In this document: in pieces, positions 40,868 to 48,420 of the stretch | Position numbering within the stretch: position 1 is the stretch's first letter | How the letters are laid out: each line of letters starts with the position of its first letter | From: Pseudomonas sp. MM211 | GTDB taxonomy: Bacteria > Pseudomonadota > Gammaproteobacteria > Pseudomonadales > Pseudomonadaceae | Direction: 5' to 3' | Assembly: GCF_020386635.1 (NCBI RefSeq) | Contig: NZ_CP081942.1 | Location: 620,001-684,000 of the forward strand | Length of the DNA: 64,000 bases | Notes under the pieces: generated by a model | Told to the model about the DNA's origin: nothing | What the model saw: the letters and a program-made list of their open reading frames with translations, nothing else | The model's database searches: none | Translations under genes and position numbers: made by a program

Positions 40868-41908
40868 ATGCCCGACAATTCCCAGCAATTCGCCAGCGAC
40901 AACTACTCGGGCATCTGCCCCGAGGCCTGGGAAGCCATGGCAGAAGCCAATCAAGGCCACCAGCGCGCCTACGGTGACGACGAATGGACGGCCCGCGCCG
41001 CCGACCACTTCCGCAGCCTGTTCGAAACCGACTGCGACGTGTTCTTCGCCTTCAACGGCACCGCCGCCAACTCCCTGGCCCTCTCCGCGCTGTGCCAGAG
41101 CTACCACAGCGTGATCTGCTCAGAGACCGCCCACGTCGAGACCGACGAATGCGGCGCGCCGGAATTCTTCTCCAACGGCTCCAAGCTGCTCACCGCCCAC
41201 ACCGAGCAGGGCAAGCTGACGCCCGCGTCGATCCGCGAGATAGCCCTAAAACGCAAGGACATCCACTACCCCAAACCCCGCGTAGTGACCCTGACCCAGG
41301 CCACCGAAGTCGGTACCGTTTACAGCCCCGCAGAAATCCAGGCGATCAGCCAGACCTGCGAGGAGCTCGGCCTGCACCTGCACATGGACGGCGCGCGCTT
41401 CTCCAACGCCTGCGCCTTCCTCGGCTGCAGCCCGGCGGAGCTGACCTGGAAAGCCGGTGTCGACGTACTCTGCTTCGGCGGCACCAAGAACGGCATGGCA
41501 GTCGGCGAAGCGATCCTGTTCTTCAACCGCGAGCTGGCCGAAGACTTCGACTACCGCTGCAAGCAGGCCGGGCAACTGGCCTCGAAGATGCGCTACCTGT
41601 CGGCGCCCTGGGTCGGCATCCTGCAGAACGACGCCTGGCTGCGCTACGCCAACCACGCCAATCACTGCGCACAACTGCTCGCCAGGCTGGTGGAAGACGT
41701 GCCCGGTGTCAGCCTGATGTTCCCGGTGGAAGCCAACGGCGTGTTCCTGCAGATGTCCGAACCCGCCATTGCCGCCCTGACCGACCGTGGCTGGCGCTTC
41801 TACACCTTCATCGGCGCCGGTGGCGCACGTTTCATGTGTTCCTGGGACACCGAAGAAGCCCGCGTCCGCCAGTTGGCAGCGGATATCCGCGAAGTGATGA
41901 GCGCCTAA
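40868..41908 (+). CDS. ltaE: Low-specificity L-threonine aldolase
   Basis: PLP-dependent cleavage of L-threonine/allo-threonine to glycine and acetaldehyde. It has 346 aa. LHMDGARFSNACA and CFGGTKNGMAVGEAI hold the PLP aspartate and lysine. It is intact here; PAO1 has it (PA5413) between the gbc and glyA-sox genes, as here. A degraded copy of its last 120 bases lies at 43943-44062, after the PAAR module. The protein links threonine to the glycine pool of the neighbouring operons. Confidence 0.95.
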   Translation: MPDNSQQFASDNYSGICPEAWEAMAEANQGHQRAYGDDEWTARAADHFRSLFETDCDVFFAFNGTAANSLALSALCQSYHSVICSETAHVETDECGAPEFFSNGSKLLTAHTEQGKLTPASIREIALKRKDIHYPKPRVVTLTQATEVGTVYSPAEIQAISQTCEELGLHLHMDGARFSNACAFLGCSPAELTWKAGVDVLCFGGTKNGMAVGEAILFFNRELAEDFDYRCKQAGQLASKMRYLSAPWVGILQNDAWLRYANHANHCAQLLARLVEDVPGVSLMFPVEANGVFLQMSEPAIAALTDRGWRFYTFIGAGGARFMCSWDTEEARVRQLAADIREVMSA

Positions 41909-41930
41909 GTCCATTGCTCCGGCCGGCCAC

Positions 41931-41953
41931 GGCAGGGCGTACTGCGCCCTGCC
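41931..41953 (+). terminator. Hairpin downstream of ltaE
   Basis: GGCAGGGCG (41931-41939) pairs with CGCCCTGCC (41945-41953) around TACTG, 22 bases after the ltaE stop. No T run follows, so it is only a possible terminator. The rest of the 278-base gap (to 42186) gets steadily more AT-rich and holds no gene I can see. Confidence 0.45.
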
Positions 41954-42186
41954 AGTCCAGACAAGCGAATCGCCCTCCATAACGCTGCACAGATGCATAG
42001 CAAGCAGCTTAAAACCGAAATAGCCACACGCTAGATTGCCCGCTGCGCCCCTGCTTCGGTGAAAAACGACACACGTCATGGAATAAGAACGGTAGTTTGG
42101 GCAACATTCACTACGTTCTAGACACCAAGTAAGCGGGCCACTGGAGCCAACCAGGCCTGCCTGATCCTATTGCAGGAAGCAAATAC

Positions 42187-43335
42187 ATGTCCAAGCCCGC
42201 AGCTCGCCAAAGCGATCAAGACTCCTGTCCACTCCCGGGACACGCCGTTAACCCTACCGTTACCGGCTCCCCCGACGTTCTGATCAACGGCCTACCGGCT
42301 TTGCGCGTAGGCGATAGAAGTACTTGCGGCGACACTGTAGCCGAAGGCATGAGCACTATTCTGGTCAACGGATTACCCATCGCTTTTCTCGGCAGCTCGA
42401 CCAGCCATGGCGGCACAATTATTACGGGATCTGGAGATGTACTGGTTGGTAATCAGCACGTCCCTGCCCCCTTTACTCCCCCTATCCCCCTGCCTGGAGT
42501 CTTTAGCTGCCAGTTGCAACTCTCTGCCTCTAATGGCCAACCCTATTCATGCCTACCTTATAGGGTGACCCTAGAAGATGGTTCGATTCAGAAAGGGATT
42601 ACCGATACATCTGGCACGACCCAAACGATACGAACACTCACGCAAATGGCCATAGCCAGTGTGCACCTGCTGCCACCGGCACTCACTACGAACTGCTGCG
42701 ATCGGCATGCCCCCACCCAATCGAATGGATTATCAATTCCTCTACATGGCGTGCAAACCGCAGCAAGTGCAGAAGCGAAAGTACCGCCTTTATCAGTGAG
42801 CAAAAGCGACAATTTTCGGGTGCTGACCAGTGGCGAGCTAGCCATGGCGCAAAGCCTGTTCAAAGACTCGGTCGATTACACCAAGATCAAGATCCACAGT
42901 GAGGAATACCTACCTTTCGGGCTACAGCCAGACAATACTGCGATGACCCCGAATGGCGAGATGTATTTCAACCCCGACTACTATAAAGACGACTTCTCCC
43001 TTCTTCCTCATGACCGACATTGGTTCATGCACGAGATGGTGCATGTATGGCAGTACCAACTGGGGTATTGGGTGAAACTACATGGTCTTCTGCTGCACCC
43101 TGGCAAACTTTGGGGGCTTCTGGGTGACCCTTATCAGTACGAACTGAAGCCGGGCGATAAACTGCAAGATTTCAATATGGAACAGCAAGGCGATGTCATC
43201 GCCGATTACTATTGCTGGTCGACCGGTAACTCCACGAGGAGCGCCAGCGGTCGCCGAGTAACCAGCATAGATATTTACAAGAGAGTCCTTAGCGATTTCC
43301 TGAGCAATCCAAATGACCGCAAATTGCTACCGTAG
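42187..43335 (+). CDS. PAAR-domain protein fused to a putative zinc metallopeptidase toxin (type VI secretion effector)
   Basis: A 382-aa protein with three parts. Residues 1-95 form a PAAR domain, the tip of the type VI secretion spike. Residues about 105-165 look like a transthyretin-like linker. Residues about 200-382 are a zincin-like domain with H282EMVH286 and a likely third ligand E332 in NMEQQGDV. The HExxH...NMEQQGD layout matches the metallopeptidase domain of P. aeruginosa VgrG2b, a periplasm-acting antibacterial toxin. It likely kills rivals by type VI delivery and carries its own spike tip instead of a VgrG. No other type VI genes are in the window. Base composition is visibly more AT-rich than its neighbours, suggesting acquisition. 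AGGAAG precedes ATG 42187. Confidence 0.82.
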   Translation: MSKPAARQSDQDSCPLPGHAVNPTVTGSPDVLINGLPALRVGDRSTCGDTVAEGMSTILVNGLPIAFLGSSTSHGGTIITGSGDVLVGNQHVPAPFTPPIPLPGVFSCQLQLSASNGQPYSCLPYRVTLEDGSIQKGITDTSGTTQTIRTLTQMAIASVHLLPPALTTNCCDRHAPTQSNGLSIPLHGVQTAASAEAKVPPLSVSKSDNFRVLTSGELAMAQSLFKDSVDYTKIKIHSEEYLPFGLQPDNTAMTPNGEMYFNPDYYKDDFSLLPHDRHWFMHEMVHVWQYQLGYWVKLHGLLLHPGKLWGLLGDPYQYELKPGDKLQDFNMEQQGDVIADYYCWSTGNSTRSASGRRVTSIDIYKRVLSDFLSNPNDRKLLP

Positions 43336-43846
43336 CGCTCTACTCTCCGTACTGGTCTTCGGCTTTCTATGTGACGTGCATGCAATGTCTCGACACCACG
43401 ATGGTGACGCGCGCGCATGGATACGCAATGGCGCGTTATGCATAGGTGCCGACGAAACCTATGAGGTGCCTGGTTTCTTTTCCCGCAAGGCTCGCCTCGA
43501 TGAAAATCATGTAGTGCTGTATGCGGTTCAAGTCAATCGTCCGTCGGCTCAAGTGTGGGAAGCCAGTACACCACCCGGTGCCACAAGTTCTACCTTACGA
43601 CTACGATCGGACACCTGCATCGAATATGGCCAACCTGTTGTTTCCTTAGAAAACCAGGTGCCACCTCAAGCGCTCAAGCCAGACATTTACGAAGTTTTTC
43701 TACAGGCCGGCGACCAGAAGCATCGAAGAGCGTGGTTCTACAAGCGCTTCTGTTTGATCGGTGAGGCTGGCAACTGGTCTGTTAGAGACACTGAACGAAT
43801 AGAGGGCACACATGAGTGGCGCTGCAAGCCCTTGCCCACACCATAA
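43313..43846 (+). CDS. Putative periplasmic immunity protein for the PAAR-metallopeptidase
   Basis: A 177-aa protein starting inside the last 23 bases of the PAAR gene, which implies coupled expression. The N-terminus is a signal peptide (SALLSVLVFGFLCDVHA, cut near 24), so the mature protein is periplasmic and about 150 aa. It has several cysteines (LCIGAD, DTCIEY, FCLIGE, WRCKPL) that could form two disulphides. I recognise no family. Position, overlap and export fit an immunity protein that blocks a periplasm-acting toxin, as PA0261 does for VgrG2b; this is inference. AT-rich like its partner. Confidence 0.7.
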   Translation: MTANCYRSALLSVLVFGFLCDVHAMSRHHDGDARAWIRNGALCIGADETYEVPGFFSRKARLDENHVVLYAVQVNRPSAQVWEASTPPGATSSTLRLRSDTCIEYGQPVVSLENQVPPQALKPDIYEVFLQAGDQKHRRAWFYKRFCLIGEAGNWSVRDTERIEGTHEWRCKPLPTP

Positions 43847-43848
43847 CT

Positions 43849-43925
43849 GCGGTCAACTCGTGCCTCCCCCAAGATCCCTCAAGGGGCGACGCCCCGGCCT
43901 TGCGCCGGATATCTACGTTGACCGC
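43849..43925. repeat. Nested inverted repeat closing the PAAR module
   Basis: GCGGTCAAC (43849-43857) pairs with GTTGACCGC (43917-43925). Inside are GGGGC-GAC-GCCCC and CCGGC-CTTGC-GCCGG hairpins. It begins three bases after the immunity stop and may be a terminator or an element boundary. It resembles an integron attC in layout but lacks the core-site consensus. Confidence 0.55.
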
Positions 43926-43942
43926 GAAGCTATTTGAGCGGC

Positions 43943-44062
43943 GGCTAGCGCACCTACACCTTAACCGGTGCCGGTGGCGCACGCTTCATGTGCTCCTGGG
44001 ACACCGAAGAAGCCCGCGTCCGCCAGTTGGCAGCGGATATCCGCGAGGTCATGGCCGGCTGA
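43943..44062 (+). pseudogene. Decayed duplicate of the 3' end of ltaE
   Basis: The last 40 codons match the end of the intact ltaE (41789-41908): both read GAGGARFMCSWDTEEARVRQ through to an IREVM tail. The copies differ at roughly one base in ten, and the Trp codon corresponding to TGG near 41790 is TAG here. It is therefore a broken, diverged fragment, not a fresh duplication. Together with intact ltaE it brackets the PAAR/immunity module. Confidence 0.88.
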
Positions 44063-44088
44063 GCGCACGCCCTGAAGACAAGCAAATA

Positions 44089-44119
44089 AGGTGGATCGCG
44101 GCGCTCGCCTGATCCACCT
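44089..44119. terminator. Hairpin after the ltaE fragment
   Basis: AGGTGGATC (44089-44097) pairs with GATCCACCT (44111-44119). It could be the terminator that once followed a full ltaE at this junction. No T run. Confidence 0.45.
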
Positions 44120-44370
44120 ACCCTTCTCGCAAACCTCCAACCTTTGGCAGACTCTGTGGATAAAAGCCACGGCTGGCCGGTGCGCGGGCATCAGCACAGC
44201 AACGCTGCAGTTTTGCGAGGGACAACATCCTTGGTGGCACAGCGTCTACTGACAAGCGACCATTTCAGGCGGCTGGGGATAATCACTGACACCATCCCCA
44301 GATCACGTGGACGATGCTGTGGATAAGCTGTCGGCAACGGGCTGCAGGGCAGGCACTTCGGCGCCTCTGG

Positions 44371-44406
44371 CGATTCGTACAAAAAACGTTCTATTTCAAT
44401 AAGTTG
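44371..44406 (+). repeat. AT-rich repeat R1 of the DnaA-box region
   Basis: Contains AAAAAACGTTCTATTTCAAT followed by AAGTTG. Same design as R2 and R3, about 53 bases downstream of a DnaA box. Confidence 0.75.
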
Positions 44407-44658
44407 CCTTACGGGTTACGCACATTCACTGTGCAGCACCCCTTTCACAAGCTGTGGATATATAGCTGCAACCCATATACCACGGGCCTCGTAGCGACTT
44501 GATTGTTATTTGATCAGTCAACCCAGTGATCGATTCATCCACAGCACCTCGGTAGCGTTGCTGGCGCCTTGTGGACAGCCGTCCCCATAATCCGTGGATG
44601 ATGACGGGGATAAACTGTAGGTAAACCGCTACATCCCTCGCCAACAGAGGGCTGCTGG

Positions 44659-44693
44659 GATTCGATTGAAAAACGTTCGATTTCAACAAGTTG
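44659..44693 (+). repeat. AT-rich repeat R2 of the DnaA-box region
   Basis: Contains AAAAACGTTCGATTTCAACA followed by AGTTG; closest to R1, 288 bases downstream of it, and followed at once by inverted box TTATCTACA. Confidence 0.75.
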
Positions 44694-44970
44694 GAGAGTT
44701 ATCTACACACAGAAGCTGTGCGCTTACCTGTGCATAAAGTGTTCAGACCAGGCTACACGCCAATGGGAATGGCACTTGGGGCGGACTGATCACTTTCTGA
44801 TCACCAGTCGAACCCCCAGCGCCAAGGCCGTCGAGAAACCTCGATAGGCATTAGAGCTGTGTACAGGTGAATAAACCTACTAAGCCTTTTCCCCCAAAGT
44901 CCGTGGATCAAACTGTGAATAACCTGTCGCCACTCCGCTAGAGGCCGGTATCCACGGCGCTTGCAGGCAA

Positions 44971-45002
44971 GCGATCAAAAAACGAACGATTTCATGAGGT
45001 TG
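44971..45002 (+). repeat. AT-rich repeat R3 of the DnaA-box region
   Basis: Contains AAAAAACGAACGATTTCATG followed by AGGTTG; more diverged, about 310 bases after R2 and 57 bases after box TGTGAATAA. Confidence 0.7.
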
Positions 45003-45346
45003 ATAAGTCCACCAAGGCCGCTGCAAACCTGAGCAAGGCCGCAGATTCCCCACAATAGCTGTGCATACAGCTGTGGATAACCTGTCCAGCGATGCTCAAA
45101 TGTCAATGCCTGCGAAGCCTGTCGGATAGTGGTGCATTTTCGATCACTTCCCGCGTCGCCGCGCCAAATGAGGACTGCCAGTTGATATCGCAGGTGATCA
45201 ACCGAGGATAGTGCAATGATCAACAACGAAGCTTGCGCACAATTGCTGTGTGCCCGGCTGTGGATAAGCTGTACGACAATGCCTACAGCCCAGGCGCTGC
45301 AGGGCCTAGGCAAAGCTGGCTATTTTCTGATCAGTGACTCGAGCGG

Positions 45347-46447
45347 TCAGTAATCGATGCTCACGTCGTTACGCGGCACGCTGCAGCAGGACAGGATGTA
45401 TCCCTCGGCCACGTCCTCGTCGGTGATCCCGCCGTTGTGTTCCATGTCCACATCGCCCGCCGTCTTCAGCACCTTGCAGGTTCCGCAAATCCCCATCCCG
45501 CATGCCTTGGGGATATGCAGCCCGAGTTTCGCCGCTGCCGCGTGCACGGTCTCGCCCGGGCCGACCTGAATGCTCTTGCCGGTGCTGGTGAATGCCACCT
45601 GGTTGAGGTCGGCGGCTGGCACGTCCGGCGCATCGGCGGCCTGCTCGGCCAGTTCCTTGACCTCCTCGCGCACGTCCGCCGGTACCGGGCCGAAGGCTTC
45701 CTCGTGGTAGCGGCTCATGTCGAAGCCCTTGGCCTCGAGCAACCGCTTGACCGCCGCCATGTAAGGCGTCGGCCCGCAGCAGAAGATCTCCCGCTGCAGG
45801 TAGTCCGGTGCCATCAGCTGCAACATGGGCTCGTTGAGATAACCGCGATAGCCCGACCAGGCCTCACCAAGGCCATGCTTCTCGCAGATCACGTGCAGAT
45901 TGAAGTTGTTGATGCGCGCCGCCATGTGCTCCAGCTCACGGTGGTAGATGATGTCCTTGGGTGAGCGCGCGCTGTGCACGAAGACCATGTCGACGTTGGC
46001 GTTGGTGTCGTAGAACCAGCGCGCCATCGACATCACCGGGGTGATGCCAACCCCGCCACTGAGAAACAGCACCTTGTCCGCCGGGAAATCGATGGCATTG
46101 AACAGCCCGACCGGGCCATGCACCGCCAGCTCCTGGCCTTCGGAAAGGTTGTCGTGCAGCCAGTTGGACACCTTGCCGCCCGGCACCCGCTTGATGGTGA
46201 TGGAGAAGCTGTAAGGCACCGAGGGCGCGCTGGAAATAGTGTAGGAGCGCATCACCGGCTGGCCTTCGATCTCCAGTTCCAGGGTGACGAACTGGCCCGG
46301 CTTGAAGAAGAACAGCACCGGTTGATCGGCCATGAAGCAGAAGGTGCGCACATCCCATGTTTCCTGGATGACCTTGACGCAACGCACCACGTGGCGGCCA
46401 TTGCTCCAGGTCTGGGTAGTAACGGGATAGAGGAATTCGTTCGACAT
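45347..46447 (-). CDS. gbcB: Glycine betaine demethylase reductase subunit
   Basis: Flavin/[2Fe-2S] reductase that feeds electrons from NAD(P)H to GbcA for oxidative demethylation of glycine betaine to dimethylglycine. It has 366 aa from ATG 46447. An FAD-binding barrel (RSYTISSAPS), an NAD-binding region (LFLSGGVGITPVMSMARWF) and a C-terminal plant-type ferredoxin domain (CGMGICGTCKVL and a later CC) appear in that order. It is divergent from gbcA with 355 bases between. PAO1 has PA5411/PA5410 in the same arrangement. Confidence 0.95.
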   Translation of the reverse strand: MSNEFLYPVTTQTWSNGRHVVRCVKVIQETWDVRTFCFMADQPVLFFFKPGQFVTLELEIEGQPVMRSYTISSAPSVPYSFSITIKRVPGGKVSNWLHDNLSEGQELAVHGPVGLFNAIDFPADKVLFLSGGVGITPVMSMARWFYDTNANVDMVFVHSARSPKDIIYHRELEHMAARINNFNLHVICEKHGLGEAWSGYRGYLNEPMLQLMAPDYLQREIFCCGPTPYMAAVKRLLEAKGFDMSRYHEEAFGPVPADVREEVKELAEQAADAPDVPAADLNQVAFTSTGKSIQVGPGETVHAAAAKLGLHIPKACGMGICGTCKVLKTAGDVDMEHNGGITDEDVAEGYILSCCSVPRNDVSIDY

Positions 46448-46802
46448 GGTCGTTTCTCTCGCGCACGCAGGCCGCTCACCGGCCCTGTCTCTGCCGCGAT
46501 TGTGCGCAACGCACCTGTCGTTCATTTACCTGCCAGCGACATCGGCATGCTAACGGCGACCTGCCCCGTAGACACTGGCCTACCGAGTCGGGAAATGATT
46601 CGGCCATGTCGCCCATGGATAAGGTTCACGTTGCGCCCGGCTCCACACTCGCCCCCAGCCGAACAGGATAAGAGCGCCAGCCGCAACCTCTCTGCAAAGC
46701 GCCAATCGGCAGGCGATCAGGGGTGCGATGCGCCACCTTGCGTACCACCGCAATAGCCACTTTCACGGCCAGCGCAGCGCGCTCGCCACGAGGAGTTCTC
46801 CG
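46448..46802. promoter_or_regulatory. Divergent promoter region of gbcB and gbcA
   Basis: No gene fits in these 355 bases. In P. aeruginosa GbdR, an AraC-type activator, turns on gbcA and gbcB in response to betaine or dimethylglycine. Here CGACAT (46537) and CGACCT (46558) form a loose direct repeat near the middle that could be part of such a site. This is a candidate, not a proven operator. Confidence 0.5.
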
Positions 46803-48095
46803 ATGACCGTCACCTCCACACTGAGCCTTGGCGACCCGCTGGAACCGGCCCGCGCCGCAGCCGCCGACATGCTGCAGAACCGCGAGCGCACCTTTTCCCT
46901 GCCGCAGCCGTTCTACAACGACGAGCGCGTGTTTCAGCTCGACATGCAGGAGATCTTCCACAAGGAATGGCTGATCGCCGGCATGACCTGCGAGATCCCT
47001 AGCAAGGGCAATTACCTGACCCTGCAGATCGGCAACAACCCGGTTCTCGTCATCCGCGGCGCCGATGGCGTCGTGCATGCCTTTCACAACGTCTGCCGGC
47101 ATCGCGGCTCGCGCCTGTGCACCAGTGACAAGGGCAAGGTGGCCAAACTGGTCTGCCCCTACCATCAGTGGACGTACGAGCTGGACGGCCGCTTGCTGTT
47201 CGCTGGTACCGAAATGGGTGCCGACTTCGACATGAAGCAATTCGGCCTCAAACCGGTGAACTGCAAAACCGCTGGCGGCTACATCTTCATTTCCCTGGCC
47301 GAGAACCCGCCGGCGATCGACGAATTCCTCGCCACCCTGGCTCATTACATGGAGCCATACGACATGGAAAACACCAAGGTGGCGGTGCAGACCAACCTGT
47401 ACGAGAAGGCCAACTGGAAGCTGGTGCTGGAGAACAACCGCGAGTGCTACCACTGCAACGGCTCGCACCCGGAGCTGCTCAACACCTTGCTGGAGTGGGA
47501 TGACACCAACGACCCGCGTGCCAGTCAGTCATTCAAGGATCACGTCGCCGAATCCGCGGCCAAATGGGAGGCCGAGAAGATCCCCTACCTGCATGCCGGC
47601 TTCGGCCTGCGTAACCGCATCGTGCGTATGCCGCTGCTCAAAGGCACCGTGTCCATGACCATGGACGGCAAGCAGGGCAGCAAAAAGCTGATGGGGCGCA
47701 TCCAGAACCCTGATCTGGGCTCGATGCGCATCCTTCACCTGCCGCACTCGTGGAACCATTGCATGGGCGATCACATCATCGTCTTTACCGTGTGGCCGAT
47801 CAGCGCCCAGGAAACCATGGTCACCACCAAATGGCTGGTGCACAAAGATGCCGTCGAAGGCGTCGACTACGACGTTGCTCGCCTGCGTGAAGTCTGGGAC
47901 GCCACCAACGACCAGGATCGCCGCCTGGCCGAAGAGAACCAGCGCGGCATCAACTCCACCGCCTACCAGCCCGGCCCCTACTCGAAAACCTACGAGTTCG
48001 GCGTGGTCAACTTCATCGACTGGTACAGCGGCCGCATGCTCAACAACCTCGGCGCGGCTCCGGCGCCCTACCTGCGCGACGTCAACGCGCAGTAA
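46803..48095 (+). CDS. gbcA: Glycine betaine demethylase Rieske oxygenase subunit
   Basis: Rieske non-haem iron oxygenase that removes one methyl of glycine betaine as formaldehyde. It has 430 aa from ATG 46803 with AGGAG upstream; the upstream open frame is not used. The Rieske ligands are in CRHRGSRLC and CPYHQW; the mononuclear iron region is in LENNRECYHCNGSHPELL. Works with GbcB. PA5410 in PAO1. Confidence 0.95.
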   Translation: MTVTSTLSLGDPLEPARAAAADMLQNRERTFSLPQPFYNDERVFQLDMQEIFHKEWLIAGMTCEIPSKGNYLTLQIGNNPVLVIRGADGVVHAFHNVCRHRGSRLCTSDKGKVAKLVCPYHQWTYELDGRLLFAGTEMGADFDMKQFGLKPVNCKTAGGYIFISLAENPPAIDEFLATLAHYMEPYDMENTKVAVQTNLYEKANWKLVLENNRECYHCNGSHPELLNTLLEWDDTNDPRASQSFKDHVAESAAKWEAEKIPYLHAGFGLRNRIVRMPLLKGTVSMTMDGKQGSKKLMGRIQNPDLGSMRILHLPHSWNHCMGDHIIVFTVWPISAQETMVTTKWLVHKDAVEGVDYDVARLREVWDATNDQDRRLAEENQRGINSTAYQPGPYSKTYEFGVVNFIDWYSGRMLNNLGAAPAPYLRDVNAQ

Positions 48096-48150
48096 ACACA
48101 AGGGCTGCAAAAAGGCGGAAGCGGACGGTGGATGCAGAGCTTTCTTCTTT

Positions 48151-48216
48151 GTAGGAGTGGCTTTAGCCGCGAGCTCTATTGAAGAGCAAAGAGCTCGCGG
48201 CTAAAGCCCCTCCCAC
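48151..48216. repeat. Long hairpin element, family B, copy 2
   Basis: Arms GTAGGAGTGGCTTTAGCC... and ...GGCTAAAGCCCCTCCCAC pair over about 26 bases, with loop TATTGAAGAGCAAA. The loop is the reverse complement of that of copy 1 at 28535. It lies 55 bases after gbcA and could terminate it. The rest of the 325-base gap to the next gene holds only its leader. Confidence 0.85.
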
Positions 48217-48420
48217 GAGATCGCGACCGGCTGCTTTCGCCTTTAACCTACCCATGCCCCCCAGGGCCTCTTCCTGCCCGTTCGGTTTATGAACGGAATG
48301 TTTCACAGCATTTCACGCCAGTAAGCGAAACAATCGAGGCAGTCCCGGCCATAGGCACACACGCGGCTTTCCCTGCGAAGCAGCCCGGCCACGCGCTTCC
48401 ATTTTCGCGAGGAAACCACC

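Larger units (their letters stand above)
44155..45267. other. DnaA-box cluster in a 1.28 kb gene-free region (origin-like or DnaA-titration locus)
   Basis: From 44063 to 45346 I see no plausible gene. Four exact TGTGGATAA boxes start at 44155, 44318, 45072 and 45259, and two that fit TGTGNATAA start at 44729 and 44914. One-mismatch versions lie at 44453, 44535 (inverted), 44699 (inverted), 44866 and 45060. The CTGT before and after the box recurs (CTGTGGATAASCTGT at 44317, 45071 and 45258). Three AT-rich repeats lie between boxes. TGATCA-centred motifs recur at 44511, 44788/44798 and 45329. Such density resembles an oriC or the E. coli datA locus. dnaA, rpmH and plasmid rep genes are absent. 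Function is inferred. Confidence 0.7.

Noticed and set aside
43849..43925. Integron attC site at the end of the effector module
   Set aside because: The layout is similar, but the ends read GGTCAAC and GTTGACC, not RYYYAAC and GTTRRRY, and no integrase is present.
44063..45346. Short open frames (60-110 codons) in the DnaA-box region
   Set aside because: They lack ribosome sites and coding bias and run through the repeats; none resembles a protein.
48351..48372. Sigma-54 promoter before the orphan translocator-like gene
   Set aside because: GG-N10-GC spacing is present (48354 and 48366), but the TT before GC and the TGG context are missing, and no activator is nearby.
48261..48420. HrpL-type (GGAACC-N16-CCAC) or ExsA-type promoter for the orphan gene
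   Set aside because: No sequence fits either consensus, so the type III link rests on the protein only.
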